A DNA stretch of 64,000 nt from Oceanicella actignis (GCF_008124525.1 NZ_VNHJ01000001.1:372001-436000), one strand, 5' to 3'; counted from the stretch's first letter, positions 30,701-39,442 are shown. Program-made: numbers and translations. The notes: generated from the sequence alone by a model not told the origin.

Positions 30701-31987
30701 ATGACCGCCCCCTTCGACGATCCGCGCGCCTTCCTGGCCGAGCTGTTCCACGCCGCCGTCGCCGCCGCCGACCCCGAGCGCGCGCTGGCGGCGCATCTGC
30801 CCGCCCCGCCGCGCGGGCGCGCCGTGGTGGTCGGCGCGGGCAAGGGCGCGGCGCAGATGGCCGCCGCGCTCGAACGCCTCTGGCAGGGGCCGCCGCTCGA
30901 GGGCGCGGTGGTCACGCGCTATGGCCATGGCTGCGCCACGCGCCGCATCGAGGTGCTCGAGGCGGCGCATCCGGCGCCCGACGAGGCCGGCCTGGCCGCG
31001 TCCGAGCGCATGTTCGCGCTGGCGCGGGGCCTGGGGCCGGACGATCTGCTGATCGCGCTGATCTGCGGCGGAGGGTCCGCCCTGCTGCCCGCGCCGCCGC
31101 CGGGGCTGACGCTCGAGGACGAGATCGCGGTCAACCGTGCGCTGCTGAACTCGGGCGCGCCGATCGGGCAGATGAACGCGCTGCGCGTGTGCATGAGCCG
31201 CATCAAGGGCGGGCGGCTGGCGGCGGCGGCGCATCCGGCGCGGGTGGTCACGCTGGCCGCGTCGGACATTCCGGGCGACGATCCGGCGCTGATCGCCTCG
31301 GGGCCGACCATTCCCCAGCGCACCGGGCGCGCCGAGGCGCTGGCCGTTGCGCGGCGCTGGCGGCTGGACCTGCCCGAGGCGGCGCGCGCCTGGCTCGAGC
31401 GGGGCGACTGCGAACCGCCGCAGGCGGGCGATCCGGCCTTCGCCCGGGACGAGGCGCATGTGGTCGCCTCGGCGGGGCTTTCGCTCGAGGCCGCGGCGGC
31501 GCTGGCCGAGAAGCGGGGGGTGCGCGCGGCGATCCTGTCCGACTCGATCGAGGGCGAGGCGCGCGAGGCGGCGCGCGTGCTGGGCGCCGTGGCGCGCGAA
31601 TGCGCGTTGCGCGCGCGCCCCTTCGCGCCGCCGGTGGCGCTGCTTTCGGGCGGCGAGACCAGCGTGCGCGTGCGCGGCAAGGGCCGCGGCGGGCGCAACG
31701 GCGAGTTCGCGCTGGCGCTGGCGCGAGAGCTGGACGGGCTCGAGGGGGTGTGCGCCCTTGCCGCCGACACCGACGGCATCGACGGCGCGGGCGACAATGC
31801 GGGCGCATTCTGCGACGGCGCCAGCTGGTCGCGCCTGGCCGGCGCCGGCGCGGACCCCGCCGCGCTGCTCGACGACAACGACGCATGGTCGGCCTTCGCG
31901 CGGCTGGACGACCTGTTCGTGACCGGGCCGACGGGCGTGAACGTGAACGACTTCCGCGCCATCCTGATCGCGCCGCGCGGCGGCTGA
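30701..31987 (+). CDS. Glycerate 2-kinase / hydroxypyruvate reductase-family protein (DUF4147, MOFRL)
   Basis: A 428-residue protein of the TtuD/GckA family. The N-terminal DUF4147 domain has VVVGAGKGAAQMAAALE and LICGGGSALLPAPPPGLTLED; ASDIPGDDPALIASGPT follows; the C-terminal MOFRL domain has LLSGGETSVRVRGKGRGGRN and ALAADTDGIDG with NAGAFCDG. Family members phosphorylate D-glycerate to 2-phosphoglycerate; some are annotated as hydroxypyruvate reductases. Together with glcB this suggests glyoxylate and glycerate are handled nearby. It is 86 bases after the VOC gene. Confidence 0.88.
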   Translation: MTAPFDDPRAFLAELFHAAVAAADPERALAAHLPAPPRGRAVVVGAGKGAAQMAAALERLWQGPPLEGAVVTRYGHGCATRRIEVLEAAHPAPDEAGLAASERMFALARGLGPDDLLIALICGGGSALLPAPPPGLTLEDEIAVNRALLNSGAPIGQMNALRVCMSRIKGGRLAAAAHPARVVTLAASDIPGDDPALIASGPTIPQRTGRAEALAVARRWRLDLPEAARAWLERGDCEPPQAGDPAFARDEAHVVASAGLSLEAAAALAEKRGVRAAILSDSIEGEAREAARVLGAVARECALRARPFAPPVALLSGGETSVRVRGKGRGGRNGEFALALARELDGLEGVCALAADTDGIDGAGDNAGAFCDGASWSRLAGAGADPAALLDDNDAWSAFARLDDLFVTGPTGVNVNDFRAILIAPRGG

Positions 31988-32160
31988 GCGCGGAACGCGC
32001 GCGTTGGCGCGGGGCGGGGCGCGTGACAGGGTCCGCGGCCAAGGCCGGACCGCGCGATGGTTCGGCCCGCGTCATGCGCAACGCGCGCGCCTGGCCGGCG
32101 GGCGTTTTCGGAATTCGTTCGCGTTCCTTGTGAAGTCTTTAAGATGATGGAACCTTTGAC

Positions 32161-32775
32161 ATGTTTCGCATTCTCATTGCCGCGGGCATCGCGGCCGCCG
32201 CGCTCTCGGCCGAGGCCCACGCGGCGCCGATCTCGGCCAACTTTCGCGCCGAGCTGAGCCTTCCCGAAGCCAGAGGTCCGGACGCGCGGGTCTTCGAAGC
32301 TCTGGCCGAGCCGGTCGCGGGCGCGCCCGATCTGGACGCTACGGACGAAATCGCCAATCCCGAAGGCTACAGCGGATTCGCCACGGTGGATCTGGACTCA
32401 AGCGGCCACATCACCTTGACCGGCGACCAGTCCGAGGCGGGCTTCGCGGACTACCAGCTTGCGGTGTTCACCATCTCGGACATCGTTTTCGACGCCGGCG
32501 AGACCATTCTGGGGGTCGAAGTCGGGTCTTCCGGCCTGCTCGATCCAGACCCGGACTTCGTGGTGATCGCGCCGCTGGTCGAGTTCACGGCGAACAGCGT
32601 CACCATCACCTACGACGTGGGCGACGGCGAGCTTTTCCAGTTCCTCGACGGCGGCGCGTCGACCTTCGCGCTGAAGACCGGCGCCGCGGCGGTTCCGCTT
32701 CCGGTCGGCGGGGCGCTGCTGCTCGGCGCGCTGGCGGCGCTTGGGGTTGCGCGGCGCAGGCGCGTCGCGGCCTGA
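32161..32775 (+). CDS. VPLP-CTERM sorting-signal exported protein
   Basis: A 204-residue exported protein. Residues 1-~22 form a signal peptide (ILIAAGIAAAALSAEAHA). The mature part is Asp/Glu-rich and beta-like, with STITYD-like strands (SVTITYDVGDGELFQF). The tail is a tripartite sorting signal: VPLPVGGALLLGALAALG, then ARRRR, matching the VPLPA-CTERM pattern recognised by exosortase-type enzymes in Rhodobacterales. It should be exported, then processed at the membrane and released to the surface or matrix. Its base composition is slightly less GC-rich than neighbours. No exosortase gene is in the window. Confidence 0.8.
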   Translation: MFRILIAAGIAAAALSAEAHAAPISANFRAELSLPEARGPDARVFEALAEPVAGAPDLDATDEIANPEGYSGFATVDLDSSGHITLTGDQSEAGFADYQLAVFTISDIVFDAGETILGVEVGSSGLLDPDPDFVVIAPLVEFTANSVTITYDVGDGELFQFLDGGASTFALKTGAAAVPLPVGGALLLGALAALGVARRRRVAA

Positions 32776-32829
32776 CGTCGGAGCCGAGTCCGGCCTGGCC
32801 GCGCCTTCGGGCGAGGATCCGCGCAAGCG

Positions 32830-32870
32830 ACGGCGCGGCGCGCAGGATGCGGGCCGCGCCGTTTGCTTTG
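32830..32870 (+). terminator. Probable terminator after the VPLP-CTERM gene
   Basis: A perfect 10-bp stem (32830-32839 with 32853-32862) with a 13-base loop is followed by TTGCTTTG. It lies 55 bases after the stop codon. Confidence 0.6.
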
Positions 32871-32947
32871 GATCATTGCGCCGCGCGGCGGATGGGGCGA
32901 AGCTTGGCGCGCATCATGACCCGCATCATCGACGGAGCGACGACGCC

Positions 32948-33352
32948 ATGTACAAGAACATCCTGATCCCGGTCGCGCTGGACCATGACGACGCCGCGCG
33001 CGCCTCGCTCGAGGTGGCGCGGGCGCTGGCGGCCGAGGGCGCGCGGCTGACGGTCATCCATGTGATCGAGGAAACGCCCTCCTACGTCGCGGCCTACATT
33101 CCCGAAGAGACCCTGCGCCACAACCGCGAAGAGGCGCGCCGCCACGTCGCCGCGCTGGCCGAGGGCGTGGGCGCGGCCCATGAGGTGGTCTCGGGTCACG
33201 CGGCGCGCACGATCGTGCGCTATGCCGAGGATCACGGCGCGGACTGCATCGTTCTGGCTTCGCACAAGCCGGGGCTCGAGGACTATTTCCTGGGCTCGAC
33301 CGCCGCGCATGTGGTCCGTCACGCGCGCTGCTCGGTGCATGTGATGCGCTGA
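32948..33352 (+). CDS. Universal stress protein (UspA family)
   Basis: A 134-residue single-domain Usp. It starts MYKNILIPVALDHDDAARAS, and the C-terminal ATP-binding-like part is ADCIVLASHKPGLEDYFLGS followed by TAAHVVRHARCSVHVMR, close to the G-x2-G-x9-G(S/T) pattern. Usp proteins are cytoplasmic and act in stress survival. The ATG at 32948 has GGAG upstream. It lies next to a minus-strand block with other stress-type genes. Confidence 0.9.
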   Translation: MYKNILIPVALDHDDAARASLEVARALAAEGARLTVIHVIEETPSYVAAYIPEETLRHNREEARRHVAALAEGVGAAHEVVSGHAARTIVRYAEDHGADCIVLASHKPGLEDYFLGSTAAHVVRHARCSVHVMR

Positions 33353-33438
33353 CGCGCGGGGCGCATGTGCCGCGATGACGCGCGGGGCGCCCGTGATGCG
33401 CCGACGCGCGGGGCGCCTGTGATGCGCCGACGCGCCGG
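33351..33438. repeat. 26-bp tandem repeats starting at the uspA stop codon
   Basis: GACGCGCGGGGCGC begins at 33351, 33377 and 33403, with a partial fourth unit at 33429, giving an exact 26-bp period (twice 13). The first unit includes the last bases of the stress-protein gene. Confidence 0.8.
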
Positions 33439-33753
33439 CCCATGGCGCGGCCCGCGCGCCGGGCCGCGCGGGGAAGAAGGGGCGCGCGGCGGCGCGACGA
33501 TATCATGACATCATGACGCGCGAGGCCGCGCGCGGCGCCGGCGCGCGGCTCGTTCGGCCGGGCGGCGCCGGCCTCTGCCGCGGCCGACCAGCGAAACCGC
33601 GCGAAGAAGGTGGCGCGCGTGGCTGGGCGACGACGCGCGGCGCGTGGACCGGCCGGACCGCGCGATGCGGTTTCGCGACGCGCCGCCGCGCGGCGGGCCG
33701 AAACGCGGCCGCCCCCGCGCGGGGCGGGGGCGGCGATCGGCCTGGCCTGACGG
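33439..33753. other. Gap between uspA and the convergent SDH protease gene
   Basis: No credible gene. A perfect 8-bp inverted repeat without T tract lies at 33451-33472, and a second GC-rich hairpin (GCCGCCCC with GGGGCGGC) lies near 33709-33736. Either may mark transcript ends. Confidence 0.45.
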
Positions 33754-34581
33754 TCAGCGGCGCGGCAGGCCGCGCTCGCGCGGGGTCGGGATGTATTCGA
33801 CCCCGCCGGTCTGGCGCACCGGCTGGGGGTAGAGGGTCATCAGCTCGAGCACCTCGTCGGGGATCTCGGTGTTGACCGGCAGCCCCATCTCGCGCGCCTC
33901 GTCCGCCGAGATCGGATAATCATGCGTCCATGCGCCGGTGGCGAGGCGCGCGGCCAGCGCCTTGGCGGCGTCCGGCTCGAGGTGCTTGGACAGCAGGTCC
34001 GTCGCCGCCGCCTCGACCTGCGAGATCGCCTTGCGGCCGACATCGGCCATGATCAGCGTCTGGTCGTCGACCTCGGCGATGGGCTTGTCCTCGACCGCCT
34101 TGATGATCGAGGCCGCCGGCAGCTGGCCCAGCTGCGGATCGACCGGGCCGAGCACCGCGTGGCGGCTCATCACGATCTCGTCCGCCGCCAGCGCGATCAG
34201 CGTGCCGCCGGACATGGCGTAGTGGGGCACGAACACCGTCACCTTGCCCTTGTGGTCGCGCAGCGCGCGGGCGATCTGCAGCGCCGCCAGCACCAGCCCG
34301 CCCGGCGTGTGCAGCACCAGGTCGATGGGCATGTCGTCATCGGTCATCTGGATGGCGCGCAGCACCTCTTCCGAGTCCTCGACGTTGATGAAGCGCATCA
34401 CCGGAAAGCCCAGAAGGCTCATCGTTTCCTGGCGGTGCACCATGAGGATGACGCGCGATTCGCGGCTTTTCTCGATCTGGGCGATCTTGCGCGCGCGCAT
34501 GGCGTCCAGATAGCGGCGCTGCAGCACGGGCTGCATGGCCGAGACGATGAAGAAGATCCAAAGAAGGTCGATGGGGTTCAT
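33754..34581 (-). CDS. Membrane-anchored Clp-fold serine protease (SDH family)
   Basis: A 275-residue protein with an N-terminal membrane anchor (PIDLLWIFFIVSAMQPVLQ, residues ~3-21) and a ClpP/crotonase-fold domain. The oxyanion turn is HTPGGLVLAALQIA, the nucleophile Ser is in HYAMSGGTLIALAADEIVMS, and the VLGPVDPQLGQLP segment follows, as in the SDH (Ser-Asp-His) group related to signal-peptide peptidase A and NfeD proteases. It probably cleaves membrane or envelope proteins at the inner membrane. Its ATG overlaps the stop of the HPF/sigma-like gene, so expression is coupled to it. Confidence 0.85.
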   Translation of the reverse strand: MNPIDLLWIFFIVSAMQPVLQRRYLDAMRARKIAQIEKSRESRVILMVHRQETMSLLGFPVMRFINVEDSEEVLRAIQMTDDDMPIDLVLHTPGGLVLAALQIARALRDHKGKVTVFVPHYAMSGGTLIALAADEIVMSRHAVLGPVDPQLGQLPAASIIKAVEDKPIAEVDDQTLIMADVGRKAISQVEAAATDLLSKHLEPDAAKALAARLATGAWTHDYPISADEAREMGLPVNTEIPDEVLELMTLYPQPVRQTGGVEYIPTPRERGLPRR

Positions 34582-35693
34582 GGCCGCTCCTCCGCCGCCC
34601 CGCCGGCCAGAAGGCGCGCGAGGTCGATTTCGTCGCCGCCGGCGAGGCCGGCGCGGGTGAGCCGCGCGACCATGAAGGCGCGCGCATGGACCACATGCGC
34701 CGCCGCGGTCTGCCGCGGAATGTCGAGGATATGCGCCAGGTCGGGCTCGTCGAAGCCTTCGATCTCGCGCAGCACCAGCGCGCGCCGCCAGAGGGCGGGC
34801 AGATCGCGCAGGATGGCGGCGACGAGGCCGCCGCGTTCGAGCGCTGCGTCGGCGGCCTCGATCTGCGCATCCTCGGCGGACATGGCCGACGGATCGGGCA
34901 GGATGTCGGCCAGGGACAGATCCTCGTCCGGCTGGTGGAATTCGTAGAACTCCTCCTGCACCATGTCCTCGGCCTGATCCTCGGCGTCGCGGGCCGGGCG
35001 CGCCTGAAGCGACAGCGCGTCGACGAAGACGCGGCCGTTCTCGGCCTCGCGGTCCAGCACCTTGAACAGGGTGCGCAGCAGCGCCCGCTCGACCTCTTCG
35101 GGCTTCAGGCCCGGGGTCCATGCGGCGCGGGTTTCGGCCAGCGTCTCGTCGATGACGTCGGTCAGGGTCGGATAGGCGGGTTCGAGCTCGCCCATGGCGC
35201 GCATGAAGGCCAGCTCGCGGCGGGCGATGCGCTCGAGCCGCGAAAGGTCGAGCCCGGCCAGCCCCGCCTCGGCCTCGCGCGCGATTTCGGGCGGCAGGGC
35301 GGCGACGCGGGCCTTGAGCGCGTGCAGACGCTCGCGCCGGGCGCGGCGGCGCCAGCTTTCCTGCCCGCGCAGGCGCTCGAGGGCGCGCTGGGCGCGGCGG
35401 CGCAGATGCTCGACGGCCTGCTCGACGACCGAGCCAAGGTCGCGCCCGGTCGCGCGGGCCTCGGCGACGTTGCGGCGCGGCAGGTGCAGGTGCAGGCGCA
35501 CCTCGATGGGCGCGGCGCCCTTGCCCTCGTCCGTGACGACGGCGCGCAGGGGCTCGTGCGTCCAGCCGGCCGCGGCCAGCAGCGGCGCGATGCGGCGCGC
35601 GGCCAGCTCGCGCAGCGCGGCCTCGGCCTCGGCGCGGCGGGCGTCGTCCAGCCCTCGGGCGACGAATTGCAGGGGGATGCTGGCGTCGGTCAT
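34578..35693 (-). CDS. HPF/RaiA-like domain fused to sigma-70-like helix-turn-helix protein
   Basis: A 371-residue cytoplasmic protein. Residues ~5-115 resemble a ribosome hibernation factor fold: IPLQFVARGL, then IEVRLHLHLPRRNVAEARATG, RDLGSVVEQAVEHLRRRAQR. Residues ~165-225 (TLTDVIDETLAETRAAW, then VERALLRTLFKVLDRE) look like a diverged sigma region 2, and residues ~290-345 (ILRDLPALWRRALVLREIEG, then FDEPDLAHILDIPRQTAAAH) match sigma region 4. The start at 35693 is chosen because the HPF-like part begins right after it; an ATG at 35741 would add 16 residues through AT-rich sequence. It overlaps the protease gene by ATGA and follows the rhomboid gene by 58 bases. Confidence 0.7.
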   Translation of the reverse strand: MTDASIPLQFVARGLDDARRAEAEAALRELAARRIAPLLAAAGWTHEPLRAVVTDEGKGAAPIEVRLHLHLPRRNVAEARATGRDLGSVVEQAVEHLRRRAQRALERLRGQESWRRRARRERLHALKARVAALPPEIAREAEAGLAGLDLSRLERIARRELAFMRAMGELEPAYPTLTDVIDETLAETRAAWTPGLKPEEVERALLRTLFKVLDREAENGRVFVDALSLQARPARDAEDQAEDMVQEEFYEFHQPDEDLSLADILPDPSAMSAEDAQIEAADAALERGGLVAAILRDLPALWRRALVLREIEGFDEPDLAHILDIPRQTAAAHVVHARAFMVARLTRAGLAGGDEIDLARLLAGGAAEERP

Positions 35694-35751
35694 GGCGTTT
35701 CTCGTTCCTTTCTTGTCGTTTTGTCCGTCTTCGTCCGTCATCGCGCCGCCT

Positions 35752-36516
35752 TCAGCCCCACGGTCCCCGGACCCTGCGGCGGCTGCCGTCGGGGGCGAAG
35801 CCCATGCGCCCCTCGTCGGCGAAGTAGGGCCGGCGCGCCGAAGCGGGCAGCCGCACCCAGGGCGCCAGGACCCAGCCGGCAACGAAGCCGCCGATATGGG
35901 CCCACCAGGCGACGCCTCCGACGTCGGCGCTCTGGCCCAGGGTCATCAGGCCCGGCAGGATCTGGCTCAGGAACCAGAAGAGGGCGAAGGCGATGGCGTG
36001 AACCTCGAAGAATATGGGGATGAAGCCCAGCGGCGCCATGATGACGATGCGCGCAAGCGGGAACATGCGCACATAGCAGCCGATCACCCCGGCGATGGCG
36101 CCCGAGGCGCCCAGCGCCGGCAGCATCGATGTGGGGTTCATGGCCGCATGCGCCCACGAGGCGGCCACCCCGCACGCCAGGTAGAAGGCCAGGAACCGCC
36201 CCGGGCCGAGGCGGTCCTCGACGGCGGGGCCGAACAGCCACAGCGTCCACATGTTGGCGATCAGGTGCATCCAGCCGCCATGCAGGAACATGTTGGTCGC
36301 GAAGGGCGCCCAGTCGGCCGGGCCCTGCGGCGGCGCGGCCTGGGCGAGCGGCCCGAAGAAGCGCGCCGGGATCAGGGCGTATTCGCGCAGGAACGCTTCG
36401 AGCAGGTGCGGGGGCAACGAGATCTGGTGCAGGAACACCAGCACGTTGACCCCGATCAGCGTCCAGACGACGAAGGCGGGATTGCGGGTCGGGACCGAGT
36501 CCTGAATGGGGAACAT
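35752..36516 (-). CDS. Rhomboid family intramembrane serine protease
   Basis: A 254-residue protein with six or more membrane spans. The catalytic Ser lies in LGASGAIAGVIG (residues ~135-146) and the catalytic His in WWAHIGGFVAGW (residues ~208-219); the NMFLHGGWMHLIANMWTLW segment is the conserved L1 loop with the His/Asn oxyanion partners. It cuts substrates within the membrane. It is the second gene of the minus-strand block and could process the sigma-like or other membrane partners, which is inference only. Confidence 0.92.
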   Translation of the reverse strand: MFPIQDSVPTRNPAFVVWTLIGVNVLVFLHQISLPPHLLEAFLREYALIPARFFGPLAQAAPPQGPADWAPFATNMFLHGGWMHLIANMWTLWLFGPAVEDRLGPGRFLAFYLACGVAASWAHAAMNPTSMLPALGASGAIAGVIGCYVRMFPLARIVIMAPLGFIPIFFEVHAIAFALFWFLSQILPGLMTLGQSADVGGVAWWAHIGGFVAGWVLAPWVRLPASARRPYFADEGRMGFAPDGSRRRVRGPWG

Positions 36517-36621
36517 GCGCGCTCCGTTGCTGCGGGCCGTGCGCGCCGCGGCGGGCGGCGCGGCGCTCGGGCACGCTAGCGCATTCGCGCCGCCGTCGCC
36601 ACAGCCGGATCTGCGGCGCGC

Positions 36622-39285
36622 TCACAGGCCGAAGGGATAGGTGTCGTCCTCGCCGCCCTGCACGCGGGCGGGCAGGGGGGTGACGGCCGATCCTTCGGCG
36701 AACCAGAGCAGGGCGTCGAACTGTTCGGACATCAGCGCGTGGCTGTAGTGGCTCCAGCGCTCGGTCTCGGGGCGGTAGATGACGCCGATGAAGCGCTCGA
36801 GCCGCGGCTCGGCCAGCACGGCGCGCGCCGCCTCGTTGACGCCCGCGCGCAGGTCCAGAAGGCAGCGCGCGCCGCCGGCCTCGCGCAAAAGGGCCTCGTG
36901 GCTGTCGGGGCGCGAGGGGCGCATCGCCTTGATCTCCATCGGCCCGTCCCAGTCCGTGGCCGCCGCGACCGTGCCGCGGTCGGCGCAAAGGCCGATCAGC
37001 GCGACCTCGCGGCCCCATTCCTCGCGGCACAGCTGGCCGATGTTGAGCTCGCCGCGCGCGGCGCCCATCTCGGTGGCGCGGGCGTCGCCGATATGCGAGT
37101 TGTGCGCCCACACCACCGCCTTCGCCTCGGGGCCGACATGCGCCAGCGTCGCGCGCAGCGTCTCGAACATGTGGCGGTCGCGCAGGTTCCACGATTCGCG
37201 CGCGCCGTAATACATCACGCGGTAGTAGCGTTCGGCGTCGGCCACCAGCTGCGCGTTGCGCTCGGCGTCGAAGAACTGATCGCCGTCCTGGCGGGCGTAG
37301 TCCAGCCGCTTGCGCATCAGCTCGGTCAGCACGCGCATGACGGGCTCTTCGCACGCGGCATGGCCCGCGGCCAGCGCCGCGCGGCCATAGGCGGCGGGCT
37401 CGGACGCCCAGGGCGCAAGGCAGCCGTAGCGGCGCCGGGCGGCGGCGGCGGCCTCGGGATCGACGCGGTCGAGATAGGCCAGGACCTCGGCCATCGAGGT
37501 GAACATGCTGTATAGGTCGAGCCCGCAGAAGCGCGCGCGCGCCTCGGGCGCCAACGCGGCGTTGCGTCGGCGCAGCCAGGCGACGAAGGCGTCCACCTCC
37601 TTGTTGCGCCACATCCAGGTGGGGAAGCGGGCGAAGGGCGCGACGTTGCGCCCGCGCGCGGGCAGGCCGCGCACATGGCGGTCGATGGCGGCGGCGTCCG
37701 GCCAGTCGGCCTCGACGGCGACGATGTTGAAGCCGTGCCGCTCGATCAGCCGGCGGGTGATGCGGTCGCGCGCGCGGTAGAATTCCGAGGTGCCGTGCGT
37801 GCTTTCTCCCAGCAGCACGACGCGCGCGTCGGCGAAGCGGTCGAAGGCGGCGGCGAAGGCGTCGTCCTCGATCTCGGGCAGCGGCTCGGCCGCCTGGCGC
37901 AGGATGGCGACGGGATCGCGCGGCGCGGCGGGCCGGACGTCGGCCCCGCTCGGCGCAGGCGCGGCGGCGTCGGCGGCGCGTCCCAGGTGGTGCTGGAACC
38001 ACGCCCCGGCCAGCTGCGCGACCTGCTCGAGCGCGCCGGGCTCTTCGAACACATGGCCCGCGCCGGGGATGATGCGCAGGAGCTTCTCGCAGCGCAGCTC
38101 GGCCAGCGCGCGGCGGTTGAGCGCGAGGGTCTGCGGATCGTTCCCGCCGACGATCAGCAGGGTGGGCGCGGTCACCTCGGCCAGACGCGGGCCGGCAAGG
38201 TCGGGCCGCCCCCCGCGCGAAACCACCGCCGACACGCGCTCGCCCAGCTCGGCCGCGGCCAGCAGCGCCGCCCCCGCGCCCGTGCTGGCGCCGAACAGAC
38301 CCAGCGGCAGCTCGGCCATGCCCGGCTCGGCGGCGACGCGCAGTTCGGCCTCGAGCAGCCTTTCGGCCAAGAGCGGGATGTCGAACACGTTGCGCCGGTC
38401 CTCGGCCTCGGCCGGGGTGAGCAGGTCGAGCAGCAGCGTCGCGAAGCCCAGCCGGTTCAGATGCTCGGCCACGGCGCGGTTGCGGGGGCTGAAGCGGCTG
38501 GAGCCGCTGCCATGAGCGAAGATGACGACGCCGCGCGGATCGGCCGGCACGCTCAGCTCGCCCGCAAGCCCGGCCGGAGGGACCGTGATCTCGCGCCGCA
38601 GGATCGGGCCGGCGGGGTCCTCGGCGGCCTCGGCCCAGACGCTGCGCAGAAGGCCGACGGTCTCTTCGTCGGTCAGCTGGTGGAAGTCGCGGTAAAAGCA
38701 GCCGACGCCGCGGAAATGCCGCGCCGGCAACAGGCAGACCACATCGTCCGCCAGCCGCGCCAGCTGGGGGATCTGCTCGGCGGGCGCCACCGGGACGGCC
38801 ACGATCACGCGCGCCGCGCCCTGCGCGCGCAGCGCGGCCAGGGCGGCCTTCATGGTCGCGCCGGTGGCCAGACCGTCATCGACCACGATCGCCGTGCGTC
38901 CGGCGGGGCTGATTCGCGGGCGCTCGCCCAGGTAGCGCGCGCGCCGCCGGCGCAGCTCGGCCAGCTCGCGCGCGCGGGCGCGCTCGAACCACGCCGCATC
39001 GGCGCCCGCGGCGCGCATGACCTCTTCGTTGACGATGGTCCGGGGCGGGTCGCCCTCGACCACGGCGGCGGCGGCCACCTCGGGCGCGCCGGGGGCGCCG
39101 ATCTTGCGCACCATCACCAGATCGAGCGGCGCGCCCAGCGCGTGGGCGATCTCGACCGCCACGGGCACGCCGCCGCGCGGCAGGGCGTAGACGACGGGGT
39201 TTTCGGGCGCCATCGCCGCCAGGCGCGCGGCAAGCCGGCGCCCGGCGTCGGCGCGATCCTCGAAGGGAAAGTCTTCGGCGTTCAT
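36622..39285 (-). CDS. Phosphoribosyltransferase / alpha-beta hydrolase / erythromycin esterase three-domain fusion
   Basis: An 887-residue protein. Residues ~5-215 form a phosphoribosyltransferase with the PRPP loop TAIVVDDGLATGATMKAAL. Residues ~235-430 form a dienelactone-hydrolase-like domain with FAHGSGSSRFSPRNRAV, the nucleophile elbow FGASTGAGAALL, GGNDPQ and the catalytic His in PGAGHVFEEPG. Residues ~470-880 form an erythromycin-esterase domain with LGESTHGTSEFYRARD, EADWPDA and AHNSHIGDARATEMG. The ATG at 39285 has AGGAGAG. Substrates are unknown; macrolide hydrolysis is not implied by the domain name. It is the first gene of the minus-strand block. Confidence 0.88.
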   Translation of the reverse strand: MNAEDFPFEDRADAGRRLAARLAAMAPENPVVYALPRGGVPVAVEIAHALGAPLDLVMVRKIGAPGAPEVAAAAVVEGDPPRTIVNEEVMRAAGADAAWFERARARELAELRRRRARYLGERPRISPAGRTAIVVDDGLATGATMKAALAALRAQGAARVIVAVPVAPAEQIPQLARLADDVVCLLPARHFRGVGCFYRDFHQLTDEETVGLLRSVWAEAAEDPAGPILRREITVPPAGLAGELSVPADPRGVVIFAHGSGSSRFSPRNRAVAEHLNRLGFATLLLDLLTPAEAEDRRNVFDIPLLAERLLEAELRVAAEPGMAELPLGLFGASTGAGAALLAAAELGERVSAVVSRGGRPDLAGPRLAEVTAPTLLIVGGNDPQTLALNRRALAELRCEKLLRIIPGAGHVFEEPGALEQVAQLAGAWFQHHLGRAADAAAPAPSGADVRPAAPRDPVAILRQAAEPLPEIEDDAFAAAFDRFADARVVLLGESTHGTSEFYRARDRITRRLIERHGFNIVAVEADWPDAAAIDRHVRGLPARGRNVAPFARFPTWMWRNKEVDAFVAWLRRRNAALAPEARARFCGLDLYSMFTSMAEVLAYLDRVDPEAAAAARRRYGCLAPWASEPAAYGRAALAAGHAACEEPVMRVLTELMRKRLDYARQDGDQFFDAERNAQLVADAERYYRVMYYGARESWNLRDRHMFETLRATLAHVGPEAKAVVWAHNSHIGDARATEMGAARGELNIGQLCREEWGREVALIGLCADRGTVAAATDWDGPMEIKAMRPSRPDSHEALLREAGGARCLLDLRAGVNEAARAVLAEPRLERFIGVIYRPETERWSHYSHALMSEQFDALLWFAEGSAVTPLPARVQGGEDDTYPFGL

Positions 39286-39442
39286 GGCGGGCTCTCCTGT
39301 CGGGTTCTCGTTCGTCGCCAGCATGCCATGCGGCGGCGGCGGCGCCTTGACCCAGCGCAAGGCCGCCGCCATGGTCGCGCCCGGCGCCGAGCGCATGGCC
39401 GCTCGCGCCGCCCTTGTCCGCGCCCGGCGAAGGAGGACGCCC

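Noticed and set aside
33709-33736. Intrinsic terminator for the SDH protease gene
   Set aside because: The hairpin is strong but no T tract follows on the minus strand.
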